Below the pieces are notes generated by a model that was given only the letters and a program-made list of their open reading frames with translations, was not told the DNA's origin and searched no databases. From positions 1 to 64,000 of the forward strand of contig NZ_VJON01000002.1 in assembly GCF_007556685.1 (NCBI RefSeq): a stretch of DNA of 64,000 nt, written 5' to 3'. Every line of letters begins with the position of its first letter. Within the stretch, counting starts at the first letter, position 1. The position numbers were made by a program, and so were the translations under genes. Of the stretch, positions 40,412 to 49,558 are shown one piece after another. Origin of the DNA: Tepidimonas charontis. Its GTDB lineage: Bacteria; Pseudomonadota; Gammaproteobacteria; Burkholderiales; Burkholderiaceae_C.

Positions 40412-43400
40412 ATGCGGCTGCTGCGCGCCCTCATCACCAACCATCCGCTGGCCAACATCGCGTTCGTGGTGGTCATGGCGCTCGGCCTGCTGGGCTACCT
40501 CAGCCTGCCGCGCGAGCGCGATCCCGAGATCAATTTCAACTGGGTCAACATCACCACGGTGCTGCCTGGGGCCAGCGCCGAAGAAGTCGAGCGTTTGGTC
40601 ACCGATCCGCTGGAAGACGCGATCAAGGGTGTGGCCGACGTGCGTTTCGTTATTTCCAGCTCCCGCGAAAACGTCTCCAGCATGCTGGTGCGTTTTCGCG
40701 ACATCGACGATCGCACGTTCGACAAGCGCATGAATGACCTGCGGCGCGAGATCCAGAACAAGGCCAGCGCCGAGTTGCCCGAGACGGCCAAGGAGCCGCG
40801 CGTGCTGGAGATTTCCACCTCCAACGGCTTTCCCACGGCGATTTTGCGGCTGGCGGGCCAAGCCGACGATGAAGTGCTGCGGCGCGAGGGTCGGCGTATC
40901 CGCACCGACCTGGAGCGGCTGGCGGGTGTGGATCAAGTGTTCGCCTCGGGCCTGCGCGACCCGGAGCTGCTGGTGCGTCCCGACCCGCACGCGCTGGCCG
41001 CGCGCGGGCTCACCAGCGCCGACGTCGCCGATGCCCTGCGCGCCTGGTGGCGCGACACCGCAGCCGGCGCTCTGCGCACGACCGACGGGCTGTGGTCGGT
41101 CAGCGTCCGTGGCGTCACGCTCGACCCGCAGGTATTGGCCCAGTTGCCGGTGACGGCGGCCGGCCGCAGCGACGTGCACGCCCGCCTGGGCGACGTGGCG
41201 CGCATCGAGCGCGCGCGCGCCAAGCCCAGCCAACTGTCCTCGATGGATGGCCAGCCCACCATCTCGCTGGCGCTGACCAAAAAAGCACGCACCAACACCT
41301 TGACCTTGTTGGCATCGATCCGCGCCTACATCGAACGTGAAAACGCGGTGCTGGCGCCGCTGGGCTTGCGCCTGACGCTGACCGACGACCAGACCATCCC
41401 CACGCGCGAGGCCATCGACGTCATGCAGACCAACGCTCTGTACGGCATGCTGTTGGTGCTGGCGGTGAGCTGGCTGTTCCTGGGCTGGCGCATCGGCGTG
41501 CTGGTAGCGCTGGGCATTCCGTTTTCGCTGCTGGGCACGTTCGCGGTGCTGCACTGGCTGGGCTACACGCTCAACATCTCGGTGCTGTTGGGCGTGGTGA
41601 TCGCGTTGGGCATGTTGGTGGACGACGCGGTGGTGGTGGTGGAAGCCATTTACTATCGCATCGAGCGCGGGCAGGCCGCGCTGGCAGCCAGTCTGGAGGG
41701 CATTGCCGAGGTGTGGAAGCCGGTGGTGGCGTCGGTGGCCACCACGCTGGCTGCGTTTTTGCCGCTGATGCTGCTGCCGGGCATCGTCGGCAAATTCATG
41801 TTCGTCATCCCGTTCGTGGTGACGCTGGCGCTGCTCATTTCGCTGACGGAAGCGTTCTGGATGATGCCGGTGCACGTGAGCATGCTGCGGCTGCGGCTGG
41901 ATCGGCCGTCGCGCGTGCAGGCCTGGCGCCAACGCTTCAACCGCGCGCTGCGCTTACGCTACGGGCAGGCGCTGGCGGTGGTGTTGCGGCGCCCCGGTCT
42001 CTTTCTGGCCGTCGCCGTGCTGATCATGGCCAGCGCCGGCGCCTTGGTGGTCACTGGCGTAGTGCGGGTGCAATTTTTCGCCTTCGACCCGGTGCGCGCG
42101 TTCTACGTCAATGTGGACATGCCCGCCAACGCCACTTTGGAGGACACCTTGGCCGAGGTCGAGCGCGTCGAGCAGGCGGTGCGCGCGCGCCTGCGCGGCG
42201 TCGGTGACGCCACCGCCGGGCACGAGGCCCGTGCCGTCACCTCCACCGCGGGGCTGAAATTCACCGAGACCGAACCGGTCTATGGGGACCATTACGGGCA
42301 GGTATTCGTGTCGCTCAACCCGCGTACCCCCGACAGCCGGGAGGTGCGCGAAATCGTCGAGGCCATGCGCGCCGACATCGAAAACCTTCCGGGCCCGGGA
42401 CGCAAGAGTTTCACCTTGCTGTCGGGCGGGCCACCGGCGGGCAAGGCCATCAGCGTCAAGGTACGCGGCGACGACTTCGAGCGCATCCAAGCGGCGGCGG
42501 ACGCGCTCAAGGCGGTCATTGCCGCTTTGCCCGGCGCACGCGACGTGCAAGACGACAACGTGCCCGGCCGGCCACAACTGCGATTGCAGGTGGACGCCGA
42601 GGCCGCGCGCGCCCTGGGCGTGCCTGCGGCCCAGGCCGCGCGCCTGGTGCGCCTGGCCATCGACGGCGAGGTGGTGGCGTTCACACGCGACGGCGGCGAC
42701 AAAATCGAGCTGCGCGTGCGCCACCCCGAGCCCCCCGAGCCCCTGCCCGACCCGATGGCGCTGCTGCGCACACCGGTGGCCCTGCCCAACGGGCAGGTCA
42801 CCCAACTGGGCCAATTGGTGCACGCCGACATCGAGCCCGTGCGCGGTTTCATCCGCCACCACAATTTGCGCCGCGCTATCACGGTGGAGGCCAATTTGGA
42901 CAAAGAGGTACTCGACACCGCCGAAGCCAACCGCCGCATCCGCGCCGCCTGGGAGACGCTGCACTTGCAGCACCCCGGCATCGACCTCGATTTTTCGGGC
43001 GAGCTGGAAGACATCGAAGAAAGCCTGGGCGCGATGCAGCAGCTCTTCCTGCTCGGCGTCGGTTTGATTTATTTGATTTTGGCCGCGCAGTTCCGCAGCT
43101 ACGGGCAGCCGCTGTTGATCTTGGTGACGGTGCCGCTGGCGTTTGCCGGCGTGGCCATCGGGCTGGCCGTCACCCGCAACCCGCTGTCGCTGTACACCCT
43201 GTACGGTGTGATCGCTTTGACCGGCATCGCCGTCAACAGCGCCATCGTTCTCATCGACGCCGCCAACGAGCGGTTGCGCGCCGGCATGGGCATCATCCAC
43301 GCCGCGCTGTGGGCGGCGCGGCGGCGCGTGGTGCCGGTGCTCATCACCAGCACCACTACCATCGGCGGCTTGATCTCGCTGGCCTTTGGTCTGGGCGGAC

Positions 43401-43540
43401 ACAGCCTGCTGTGGGGGCCGGTGGCCTCCAGCATCGTCTGGGGGCTGCTGGTGTCCACCGCGCTGACGCTGTTCGTGATTCCCCCCTTGTACGTGTTGAC
43501 CATGCGGGCCACGCGCCGACCGCGGAGTCCCGTGCCATGA
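40412..43540 (+). CDS. RND transporter embedded in the hpn operon
   Basis: A 1042-residue AcrB/HAE-superfamily pump with 12 helices and two large periplasmic loops. TM4 carries LGMLVDDAVVVVEAIYYR and the C-terminal half NPLSLYTLYGVIALTGIAVNSAIVLIDAAN. It is full-length and AcrB-like, distinct from HpnN, the shorter MMPL-like hopanoid exporter of other bacteria. Its stop overlaps the hpnD start by ATGA. No outer-membrane channel is encoded nearby. Context hints at transport of a hydrophobic envelope compound, but that is inference. Confidence 0.92.
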   Translation: MRLLRALITNHPLANIAFVVVMALGLLGYLSLPRERDPEINFNWVNITTVLPGASAEEVERLVTDPLEDAIKGVADVRFVISSSRENVSSMLVRFRDIDDRTFDKRMNDLRREIQNKASAELPETAKEPRVLEISTSNGFPTAILRLAGQADDEVLRREGRRIRTDLERLAGVDQVFASGLRDPELLVRPDPHALAARGLTSADVADALRAWWRDTAAGALRTTDGLWSVSVRGVTLDPQVLAQLPVTAAGRSDVHARLGDVARIERARAKPSQLSSMDGQPTISLALTKKARTNTLTLLASIRAYIERENAVLAPLGLRLTLTDDQTIPTREAIDVMQTNALYGMLLVLAVSWLFLGWRIGVLVALGIPFSLLGTFAVLHWLGYTLNISVLLGVVIALGMLVDDAVVVVEAIYYRIERGQAALAASLEGIAEVWKPVVASVATTLAAFLPLMLLPGIVGKFMFVIPFVVTLALLISLTEAFWMMPVHVSMLRLRLDRPSRVQAWRQRFNRALRLRYGQALAVVLRRPGLFLAVAVLIMASAGALVVTGVVRVQFFAFDPVRAFYVNVDMPANATLEDTLAEVERVEQAVRARLRGVGDATAGHEARAVTSTAGLKFTETEPVYGDHYGQVFVSLNPRTPDSREVREIVEAMRADIENLPGPGRKSFTLLSGGPPAGKAISVKVRGDDFERIQAAADALKAVIAALPGARDVQDDNVPGRPQLRLQVDAEAARALGVPAAQAARLVRLAIDGEVVAFTRDGGDKIELRVRHPEPPEPLPDPMALLRTPVALPNGQVTQLGQLVHADIEPVRGFIRHHNLRRAITVEANLDKEVLDTAEANRRIRAAWETLHLQHPGIDLDFSGELEDIEESLGAMQQLFLLGVGLIYLILAAQFRSYGQPLLILVTVPLAFAGVAIGLAVTRNPLSLYTLYGVIALTGIAVNSAIVLIDAANERLRAGMGIIHAALWAARRRVVPVLITSTTTIGGLISLAFGLGGHSLLWGPVASSIVWGLLVSTALTLFVIPPLYVLTMRATRRPRSPVP

Positions 43541-44448
43541 ATCGTTCTCCTGCCCCCACGGGGTCCCCTTCCACGGCAGTGCCGGCCACCGCGCTGGCCT
43601 ACGTCCAGGAGCGCGCTGCCGCCTCCGGCAGCAGCTTCTACTATGCGTTTTTGTTTTTGCCACCCGCGCGTCGCGCCGCCATCACCGCTTTTTACGCGTT
43701 TTGCCGGGAAATCGACGACATCGTCGATGAAACGCACGACCCGCAGGTAGCGCAGACCAAACTGCACTGGTGGCGCGAGCAGGTGGCGCTGACCTTTGCC
43801 GCACAGGGCCGCCCGCAGCACCCGGTGCTGCAAGCTCTGCAGCCGCACATCGGCGCCTTTGGACTGACACCCGAACCGCTGTGGCACATCATCGACGGCT
43901 GCGAGATGGACGTGCACCAAAACCGCTACCTGGACTTTGCGGCCCTGCAGCGCTACTGCCATCTGGTCGCTGGTGTGGTGGGTGAAGTGTCGGCGCGTAT
44001 CTTCGGGCAAACCGACCCCGGCACCACCGCCTACGCCCATCGTTTGGGGCTGGCGCTGCAACTGACCAACATCATTCGCGACGTCGGCGAAGACGCGCTG
44101 CGCGGGCGGCTGTACCTGCCCATCGACGAACTGCAGCGCTTCGGCGTCAAAGCGCACGAGATCTTGAAGCGTGGCATCGGCGCCGGGCCCGATTTTGCAG
44201 CGCGCTTTGACGCGCTGCTGCGCTTTCAGATCGAGCGAGCGCTGACCACCTATGACGAGGCCGTTGCCCTGCTGCCGCTGGCCGACCGACGCGCGCAAAA
44301 GCCGGGGCTGATGATGGCCAGCATCTACCGCACCCTGTTGCGCGAGATCGCACGCGAGCCCGGCTTGGTACTGACGCAGCGTGTGGCGCTGACACCGCTG
44401 CGCAAATTTTGGCTGGCGTGGAAGGTGCAGGCACTGGGGCGGCTGTGA
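43537..44448 (+). CDS. hpnD: HpnD, presqualene diphosphate synthase
   Basis: A 303-residue enzyme condensing two farnesyl diphosphates into presqualene diphosphate. Both aspartate-rich motifs are canonical: AFYAFCREIDDIVDETHD and LQLTNIIRDVGEDALRGRLY; the flap YCHLVAGVVGEVSARIFG and the KPGLMMASIYR tail are family features. The first 20 residues are a poorly conserved extension. Start overlaps the RND stop by 4 nt and stop overlaps the hpnE start by 4 nt (GTGA). Confidence 0.95.
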   Translation: MNRSPAPTGSPSTAVPATALAYVQERAAASGSSFYYAFLFLPPARRAAITAFYAFCREIDDIVDETHDPQVAQTKLHWWREQVALTFAAQGRPQHPVLQALQPHIGAFGLTPEPLWHIIDGCEMDVHQNRYLDFAALQRYCHLVAGVVGEVSARIFGQTDPGTTAYAHRLGLALQLTNIIRDVGEDALRGRLYLPIDELQRFGVKAHEILKRGIGAGPDFAARFDALLRFQIERALTTYDEAVALLPLADRRAQKPGLMMASIYRTLLREIAREPGLVLTQRVALTPLRKFWLAWKVQALGRL

Positions 44449-45821
44449 GTGGACGGCGGCTGACCATCGTCGGCGGTGGCTGGGCGGGGCTGGCTGCGGC
44501 TGTCGCCGCGGCTGACACTGGCTGGCAGGTGACCGTGCTGGAGGCTGCGCGCCACTGGGGTGGCCGAGCGCGGCGACTGACCGTACGTGACGCCGATGGC
44601 GCCGCTTGGTTTCTGGACAATGGCCAACATCTGCTGATCGGCGCCTACACCGCCACCCTCGGACTGCTACGACGCCTGGGCGTGGTGCCGCAAGCGTGTG
44701 TGCAGCGCCTGCCGCTGACGCTGCGCACCCCGCAGGGCGATGGCGTGGCGCTGCCGCGCTGGGGCGCGCACCTGCCCGCCGCCCTGGCCCCGCTGGCGGT
44801 GGCAGTGGGGCTACTGGGCGCGCGCGGCTGGACCCTGCGCGAGCGGCTGGCGACGCTGCAGGTGACACTGCGCTGGCAGCGCCAAGGCTTTGCCTGTACG
44901 CCCGCGACCACCGTGGCCGACCTGTGCGCGCCGCTGCCCGAGCGCGTGCGCCGCGAGCTGTTCGAGTTGCTGTGCGTGGCCGCGCTCAACACCCCACCGG
45001 CGCAGGCCAGTGGCGCCGTCTTTCTGCGCGTGCTGCACGATGCGCTGCTGGGCAGTACCCCACCGCCGTATGCGGCCAGCGACCTGCTGGTGCCACGGGT
45101 GGACCTGGGCGCGTTGCTGCCCGACGCCGCTGTTGCGGCCTTGCGGCGGCGCGGCGCGCGGCCGCTGACGGGCGCACGGGCGGTGGCGCTGCAGCACGGT
45201 GATACCGATGCGCGCTGGCAGGTGCGGCTGGCCGACGGCACGACCCTATCCAGTGACGCCGTGGTGTTGGCCTGCCCGGTGTGGGAGGCAGCGCGCCTGT
45301 TGGCACCGCTGGGCGCCGACGAAGACCCCATTCGACGCTGGTGCGCCAGCGCGCGCGCCTTGACCCATCTGCCGATTGCCACCGTCTATCTGCGCCCACC
45401 GCCACAGTGGCGCTGGCCGGCAACAGCGCCACTGCTGGCGCTGCGCAGCGACCCGGCGTCGGCACCGGCCCAGTTCGTGTTCTGGCACCGGCGCATGGGG
45501 GCGCCGTCGCCCTATCTGGCGTGGGTGGCCAGCGCCCCGGAACCCGCACTGGCCACCGACCGCGAAGCGCTGACGCGCGCCGTACAGGCGCAAGCCCGCA
45601 CGCAACTCGGACTGGCCCACACCGAGCCGCTGCTGACGGTGATCGAAAAGCGCGCCACCTTCGCCTGCACCGCTGGACTGCAGCGACCGCCTGCCACCAT
45701 CGCACCCGGCCTGATGGCCGCGGGCGACGCGATCGACGGCCCCTACCCCGCCACGCTGGAAGGCGCAGTGCGCTCCGGGCTGGCGGCCGCCGCCGCTTTG
45801 TCAGCAGCCTTCAGCGTCTGA
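44445..45821 (+). CDS. hpnE: HpnE, hydroxysqualene dehydroxylase
   Basis: A 458-residue FAD-dependent amine-oxidase-fold enzyme that removes the hydroxyl of hydroxysqualene to give squalene. Rossmann dinucleotide motif VGGGWAGLAAAVAAADTGWQ at the N-terminus, then VLEAARHWGGRARRL and FLDNGQHLLIGAY, and the C-terminal AGDAIDGPYPATLEGAVRSG FAD-binding end. GTG 44445 is chosen because it overlaps the hpnD stop and gives the Rossmann motif at residue 8. The last 79 bp overlap the convergent glutathione transferase gene. Confidence 0.93.
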   Translation: MSGRRLTIVGGGWAGLAAAVAAADTGWQVTVLEAARHWGGRARRLTVRDADGAAWFLDNGQHLLIGAYTATLGLLRRLGVVPQACVQRLPLTLRTPQGDGVALPRWGAHLPAALAPLAVAVGLLGARGWTLRERLATLQVTLRWQRQGFACTPATTVADLCAPLPERVRRELFELLCVAALNTPPAQASGAVFLRVLHDALLGSTPPPYAASDLLVPRVDLGALLPDAAVAALRRRGARPLTGARAVALQHGDTDARWQVRLADGTTLSSDAVVLACPVWEAARLLAPLGADEDPIRRWCASARALTHLPIATVYLRPPPQWRWPATAPLLALRSDPASAPAQFVFWHRRMGAPSPYLAWVASAPEPALATDREALTRAVQAQARTQLGLAHTEPLLTVIEKRATFACTAGLQRPPATIAPGLMAAGDAIDGPYPATLEGAVRSGLAAAAALSAAFSV

Positions 45822-46444
45822 TACGCCGGGCGCGCATGGCAGCGCTGCACCCAGGCGTGCACATGGGGGAAGGCATGCATCAGCTCGTGCGACGGACGGG
45901 TCCAGTTGGCAACGCAGGCCACGCACAGATCGGCGATCGTGAAGCGCTCGGCAGCCAAGTACGCACAGCCGTGCTCGGCCTGCCGCGCCAGGTGCGCGTC
46001 CAAAACGCCCAACGGCCCACGCAAGCGCTGTTCTGCCACGGCCAGTCTGCCAGCGTCACGCCGCTGCGGCGGCAAACCGATGCGGTGCATCAACACGGCA
46101 AGCGCATCGGTCTCCAGCTCGGTCATGGCCCAAAACGCCCAGCGCAACGCCTCGGCGTCTTCAGCCGGATTGGCCGGCGCGATGTCGCTGCCATCGCCGC
46201 GACCATGGTGCCGCGCCAGATACAGCGCACAGGCCATCGACTCCCACACCACCACGCGGCCCTCGGGGCGCTCGTCCACCAGCACTGGAATATGCCCGTT
46301 GGGGTTGAGCGCCAAAAACTCGGGCGTGCGCGTGGCGCCGCCCTGATACGGGGTGGGCACATGGGTGTAAGACAACCCCAGCTCCTGCGCGGCCCACAAC
46401 GGGCGCACGGCGCGCGAGGCGAAAATACCGTAAATCGTCAGCAC
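45743..46444 (-). CDS. Glutathione S-transferase family protein
   Basis: A 233-residue GST-like protein. The thioredoxin-fold N-terminal domain begins MLTIYGIFASRAVRPLWAAQ with the glutathione-binding region NPNGHIPVLVDE and WESMACALYLA; the all-helical C-terminal domain has FTIADLCVACVANW (N-capping box). The catalytic Ser is probably in FASRAVR. Substrate unknown. The 3' end overlaps hpnE by 79 bp in the opposite direction. Confidence 0.87.
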   Translation of the reverse strand: MLTIYGIFASRAVRPLWAAQELGLSYTHVPTPYQGGATRTPEFLALNPNGHIPVLVDERPEGRVVVWESMACALYLARHHGRGDGSDIAPANPAEDAEALRWAFWAMTELETDALAVLMHRIGLPPQRRDAGRLAVAEQRLRGPLGVLDAHLARQAEHGCAYLAAERFTIADLCVACVANWTRPSHELMHAFPHVHAWVQRCHARPAYQTLKAADKAAAAASPERTAPSSVAG

Positions 46445-46559
46445 GAGCCACTCCTTGAACGAATCGACACGACATCGACCGGCGCGCGGTCAACCGGTTG
46501 CCCACGCTGGTCATTACGGGGCGCGCTGCACGCCGCTGGCCCCTGGGCGAGAATAGCGC

Positions 46560-47651
46560 ATGAGCATGCGCACCGAGCCCCCCTACTCGCATGGCCAGAC
46601 GGCCGCCACCGGCATTTTGTGGGTCAACCTGGGCACCCCGGCTGCCCCGACGGCAGCCGCACTGCGCCGCTATCTGGCGGAATTTTTGGGTGATCCGCGT
46701 GTGGTCGAAATCCCCCGCCCGATCTGGTGGTTGATCCTGCACGGCATCATCCTCAACGTGCGGCCGGCCAAGTCGGCCGCCAAGTACGCCACCATCTGGA
46801 CGGCAGAGGGCTCGCCGCTGAAGGTCTGGACCGAGCGCCAAGCCGCCTATCTGCAGGGACTGCTCGGCGAGCGGGGTCACCACGTCACGGTCCGCTGGGC
46901 CATGCGCTACGGCGAGCCCGCCATCCGGCACCAACTCGACGCCCTCAAGGCGGCCGGCTGCACCCGCATCCTCATCCTGCCCGCGTACCCGCAATACTGC
47001 GCCGCCACCACCGCCAGCGCCTTCGACGCGGTCTACGAATGGGCGCGCCAGCTGCGCTGGGTGCCGGAGCTGCGCTTCGTCAACCAGTACCACGACGACG
47101 CGGGCTACATCGGCGCGCTGGCCCAACGGGTGCGCGCGCACTGGGCGCAACATGGCCGGCCCGAGCGGCTGGTGATGAGCTTTCATGGCATGCCCGAACG
47201 CACGCTGCTGCGCGGCGACCCCTACCACTGCGAATGCCACAAAACCGGCCGCCTGCTGGCCGAAGCGCTGGGCTTGGCGCGCGAGCAGTACGTGGTGACC
47301 TTCCAATCTCGCTTTGGCCGGGCCAAATGGCTGCAGCCCTACACCGAGCCGACGCTGGTGGCGCTGGCCCGGCAAGGGGTGGGCCGCGTCGATGTCATTT
47401 GCCCGGGTTTTACCGGCGACTGCATCGAAACACTGGAAGAAATCAACCTGGAAGCGCGCGCCGCCTTTCTCGCCGCCGGCGGGCACACCTTTCACTACAT
47501 CCCGTGCCTGAACGACGATCCGGCCTGGCTGCGGGCACTGGCCGATATCGCTGAGCGGCATCTGGCGGGTTGGCCCACCACGGTTGCACCCGACCCCGCT
47601 GCCGCCCAGGCTACGCGCGAGCGGGCGCTGGCCATGGGGGCCAGCGCCTAA
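46560..47651 (+). CDS. hemH: Ferrochelatase
   Basis: A 363-residue enzyme inserting ferrous iron into protoporphyrin IX, the last step of haem synthesis. Opening [20 protein letters not shown], the invariant histidine in [18 protein letters not shown], and the acidic metal-binding [20 protein letters not shown] are all present. Length fits the bacterial enzyme. It is 115 bp from the divergent GST gene and 66 bp before hslR. Confidence 0.96.
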   Translation: MSMRTEPPYSHGQTAATGILWVNLGTPAAPTAAALRRYLAEFLGDPRVVEIPRPIWWLILHGIILNVRPAKSAAKYATIWTAEGSPLKVWTERQAAYLQGLLGERGHHVTVRWAMRYGEPAIRHQLDALKAAGCTRILILPAYPQYCAATTASAFDAVYEWARQLRWVPELRFVNQYHDDAGYIGALAQRVRAHWAQHGRPERLVMSFHGMPERTLLRGDPYHCECHKTGRLLAEALGLAREQYVVTFQSRFGRAKWLQPYTEPTLVALARQGVGRVDVICPGFTGDCIETLEEINLEARAAFLAAGGHTFHYIPCLNDDPAWLRALADIAERHLAGWPTTVAPDPAAAQATRERALAMGASA

Positions 47652-47717
47652 TGCGCCAGCGACGCAGGCCGCACGCCTGCTTGCCTCAGGGTCATCGACT
47701 GCTCTGTCGAATCGATC

Positions 47718-48191
47718 ATGTCAGCCCAGCGACCATCCTCCCGTGACGACGCCACGTCCGACCGCATCCGGCTCGACAAGTGGCTGTGGGCCGCACGCTT
47801 TTACAAAACGCGCGCGCTGGCGGCCGAGGCCATCGAGCGCGGCTGGGTTCGGGTCAACGATGCTGCCGCCAAGGCCAGCCGCGAGCCGCGCGTGGGCGAC
47901 ACGCTGCGCCTGCGCACGGGCGACGTCTGGCGCACCGTGATCGTGCGGGGCTTGAGCCGCGTGCGCGGGCCGGCCGCCCAAGCGGCACTGCTCTACGAGG
48001 AAACGCCGGAGTCGCTGGCGGCGCGCGAGCGCTGGGCCGAGCAGCGCCGCCTGGCCCCAGAGCCTGCTGCCACCCTGACCCAGGGTCGCCCCACCAAGCG
48101 CGACCGGCGCCGCCTGCAAGCGTGGGAGCGTGCGGGGCAGGCACGCCCGAGCTGGAACGCACGCTGGAGCGCTTCGCTCGATGAAGACTGA
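47718..48191 (+). CDS. hslR: Heat-shock protein 15 (S4 RNA-binding)
   Basis: A 157-residue protein with an S4 domain (IRLDKWLWAARFYKTRALAA then WVRVNDAAAKASREPRVGD), which in E. coli binds stalled 50S subunits carrying nascent chains. The C-terminal third is basic and ends RPTKRDRRRLQAWERAG, the usual tail. ATG 47718 gives a 17-residue leader before the S4 domain. The next 178 bp contain nothing I can identify. Confidence 0.92.
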   Translation: MSAQRPSSRDDATSDRIRLDKWLWAARFYKTRALAAEAIERGWVRVNDAAAKASREPRVGDTLRLRTGDVWRTVIVRGLSRVRGPAAQAALLYEETPESLAARERWAEQRRLAPEPAATLTQGRPTKRDRRRLQAWERAGQARPSWNARWSASLDED

Positions 48192-48369
48192 GCGGCGCTC
48201 GAGGGCGCTCGGATGGGGTGCCCCGCAGATCCACGTACGATATCGTGTCGCCGCAGGTGCCCGTTGCGGCTGTCCTCGTCCGCACTGGAGTCGCATCACG
48301 CCGTGTGCCCACCCACTTCGTCTCGACGGCCCGTGGGCCACGCCGACGCCTTCTTCGAGGAGCCACCCG

Positions 48370-48957
48370 ATGAGCCATCGCTACCCGCTGCCCGACCTCA
48401 ACACCCTGCCTGACGACATCCGCGCGCGCATCTTGGAGGTACAGGAAAAAGCCGGCTTCATACCCAATGTCTTTCTGATGTTCGCCCGCCGGCCGGCGGA
48501 GTGGCGTGCTTTCTTTGCCTACCACGATGCGCTGATGATGCCCGAGACCGTTGGGCGCAGTTCCAATCTCACCAAGGGCGAACGCGAGATGATCGTGGTG
48601 GCCACCAGCGCCGCCAATCAATGCCTGTACTGCGTGGTGGCACACGGCGCCATCTTGCGCGTGTACGAAAAGCAACCACTGATCGCCGACCAGGTCGCCG
48701 TCAACTACCGCAAAGCCGAGATTACGCCGCGCCAGCGTGCCATCTTGGACTTCGCGATGAAGGTGTGCCAGCGTTCGCACGAAATCGAAGAAGCCGACTT
48801 CGCTGCCCTGCACGCTCATGGGCTCGATGACGAAGACATCTGGGACATCGCCGCCATCACCGCCTTTTTCGGTCTGTCCAACCGGATGGCCTCATTCAGC
48901 GGCATGGTGCCCAATCCGGAGTTTTACCTGATTGGCCGCATCCCCAAAACACGTTGA
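48370..48957 (+). CDS. AhpD-like peroxidase-related protein
   Basis: A 195-residue helical protein of the carboxymuconolactone decarboxylase/AhpD superfamily (peroxidase-related subgroup). The redox CxxC with downstream histidine is in NQCLYCVVAHGAI. Start MSHRYPLPDLNTLPDDIRAR and the PNVFLMFARRPAEWRAFFAY segment match this subgroup. Probable role in peroxide or thiol metabolism; substrate unknown. It stands alone between hslR and a thioesterase on the other strand. Confidence 0.88.
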   Translation: MSHRYPLPDLNTLPDDIRARILEVQEKAGFIPNVFLMFARRPAEWRAFFAYHDALMMPETVGRSSNLTKGEREMIVVATSAANQCLYCVVAHGAILRVYEKQPLIADQVAVNYRKAEITPRQRAILDFAMKVCQRSHEIEEADFAALHAHGLDDEDIWDIAAITAFFGLSNRMASFSGMVPNPEFYLIGRIPKTR

Positions 48958-49003
48958 ACGAATGGCCGCGCTGGCGTGCCGCGGCCCACACGGCGGGCCC
49001 CGC

Positions 49004-49429
49004 CTAGCCCGCTGCCAAGCGCTGACGCAAGACATCGGGCAGCGGCTGCGAGCGCTGCGCCGGAAAATCCACCCACACCACGGTGGCGCCCCCGGTCGCG
49101 TACACCGTACCGGGGTCGTCGCTGCGGCTCATCTCGTGAAACATGTCGAACGAGCGCTGCCCCAGCGCACCGACGTAGCTGCGCACGATCACCTCCCCCG
49201 GGTATTGCAGCTGGCGCAAAAAATTGCAGAAAGCGTTGACGATCACGGGGCCCTGCCCGCGCGGATTGGCCGGCATGCCCCACTCGTCCATCCACTGCAG
49301 GCGCGCCGTCTCCATGTAGCGAAAATAGATGGTGTTGTTGACGTGCCCCATGGCGTCCATATCGCCCCACCGAATGGGGATCGTCATGGTGTGCACGAGG
49401 CTTCGCTCGGCAGGCAGTTCCAGTCGCAT
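49004..49429 (-). CDS. Acyl-CoA thioesterase, 4HBT/YbgC type
   Basis: A 141-residue hotdog-fold thioesterase. The active-site signature RWGDMDAMGHVNNTIYFRYM has the catalytic Asp and the HVNN motif of 4-hydroxybenzoyl-CoA thioesterase relatives. Complete domain, cytoplasmic. It is divergent from the ETF-ubiquinone oxidoreductase gene, which fits a link to fatty-acid or amino-acid oxidation, though this is only contextual. Confidence 0.9.
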   Translation of the reverse strand: MRLELPAERSLVHTMTIPIRWGDMDAMGHVNNTIYFRYMETARLQWMDEWGMPANPRGQGPVIVNAFCNFLRQLQYPGEVIVRSYVGALGQRSFDMFHEMSRSDDPGTVYATGGATVVWVDFPAQRSQPLPDVLRQRLAAG

Positions 49430-49453
49430 GATGATGGCTTTCGTGTCAATGGC

Positions 49454-49487
49454 TTGACAAACATTGTGCGACAGCGCCGACTACAAT
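49454..49487 (+). promoter_or_regulatory. Possible promoter for ETF-ubiquinone oxidoreductase
   Basis: A perfect TTGACA (49454-49459) and TACAAT (49482-49487) lie 72-105 bp before the gene, but the 22-bp spacing is too long for a normal sigma-70 pair; one of the two may be coincidental. Confidence 0.3.
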
Positions 49488-49558
49488 CTCGCGCCACCCT
49501 GACACCCATCTGACAGCGGCAGCCGCGATGCGCCGCTCCACCCGGAGGACCGACCCCC

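Noticed and set aside
39275-41932. An 885-codon frame antisense to the adaptor/RND genes
   Set aside because: Low-complexity His/Gln/Arg composition, antisense to conserved genes.
49454-49487. Strong sigma-70 promoter before the ETF-ubiquinone oxidoreductase gene
   Set aside because: Both boxes are good but the 22-bp spacer is outside the functional range, so it is kept only as a weak candidate.
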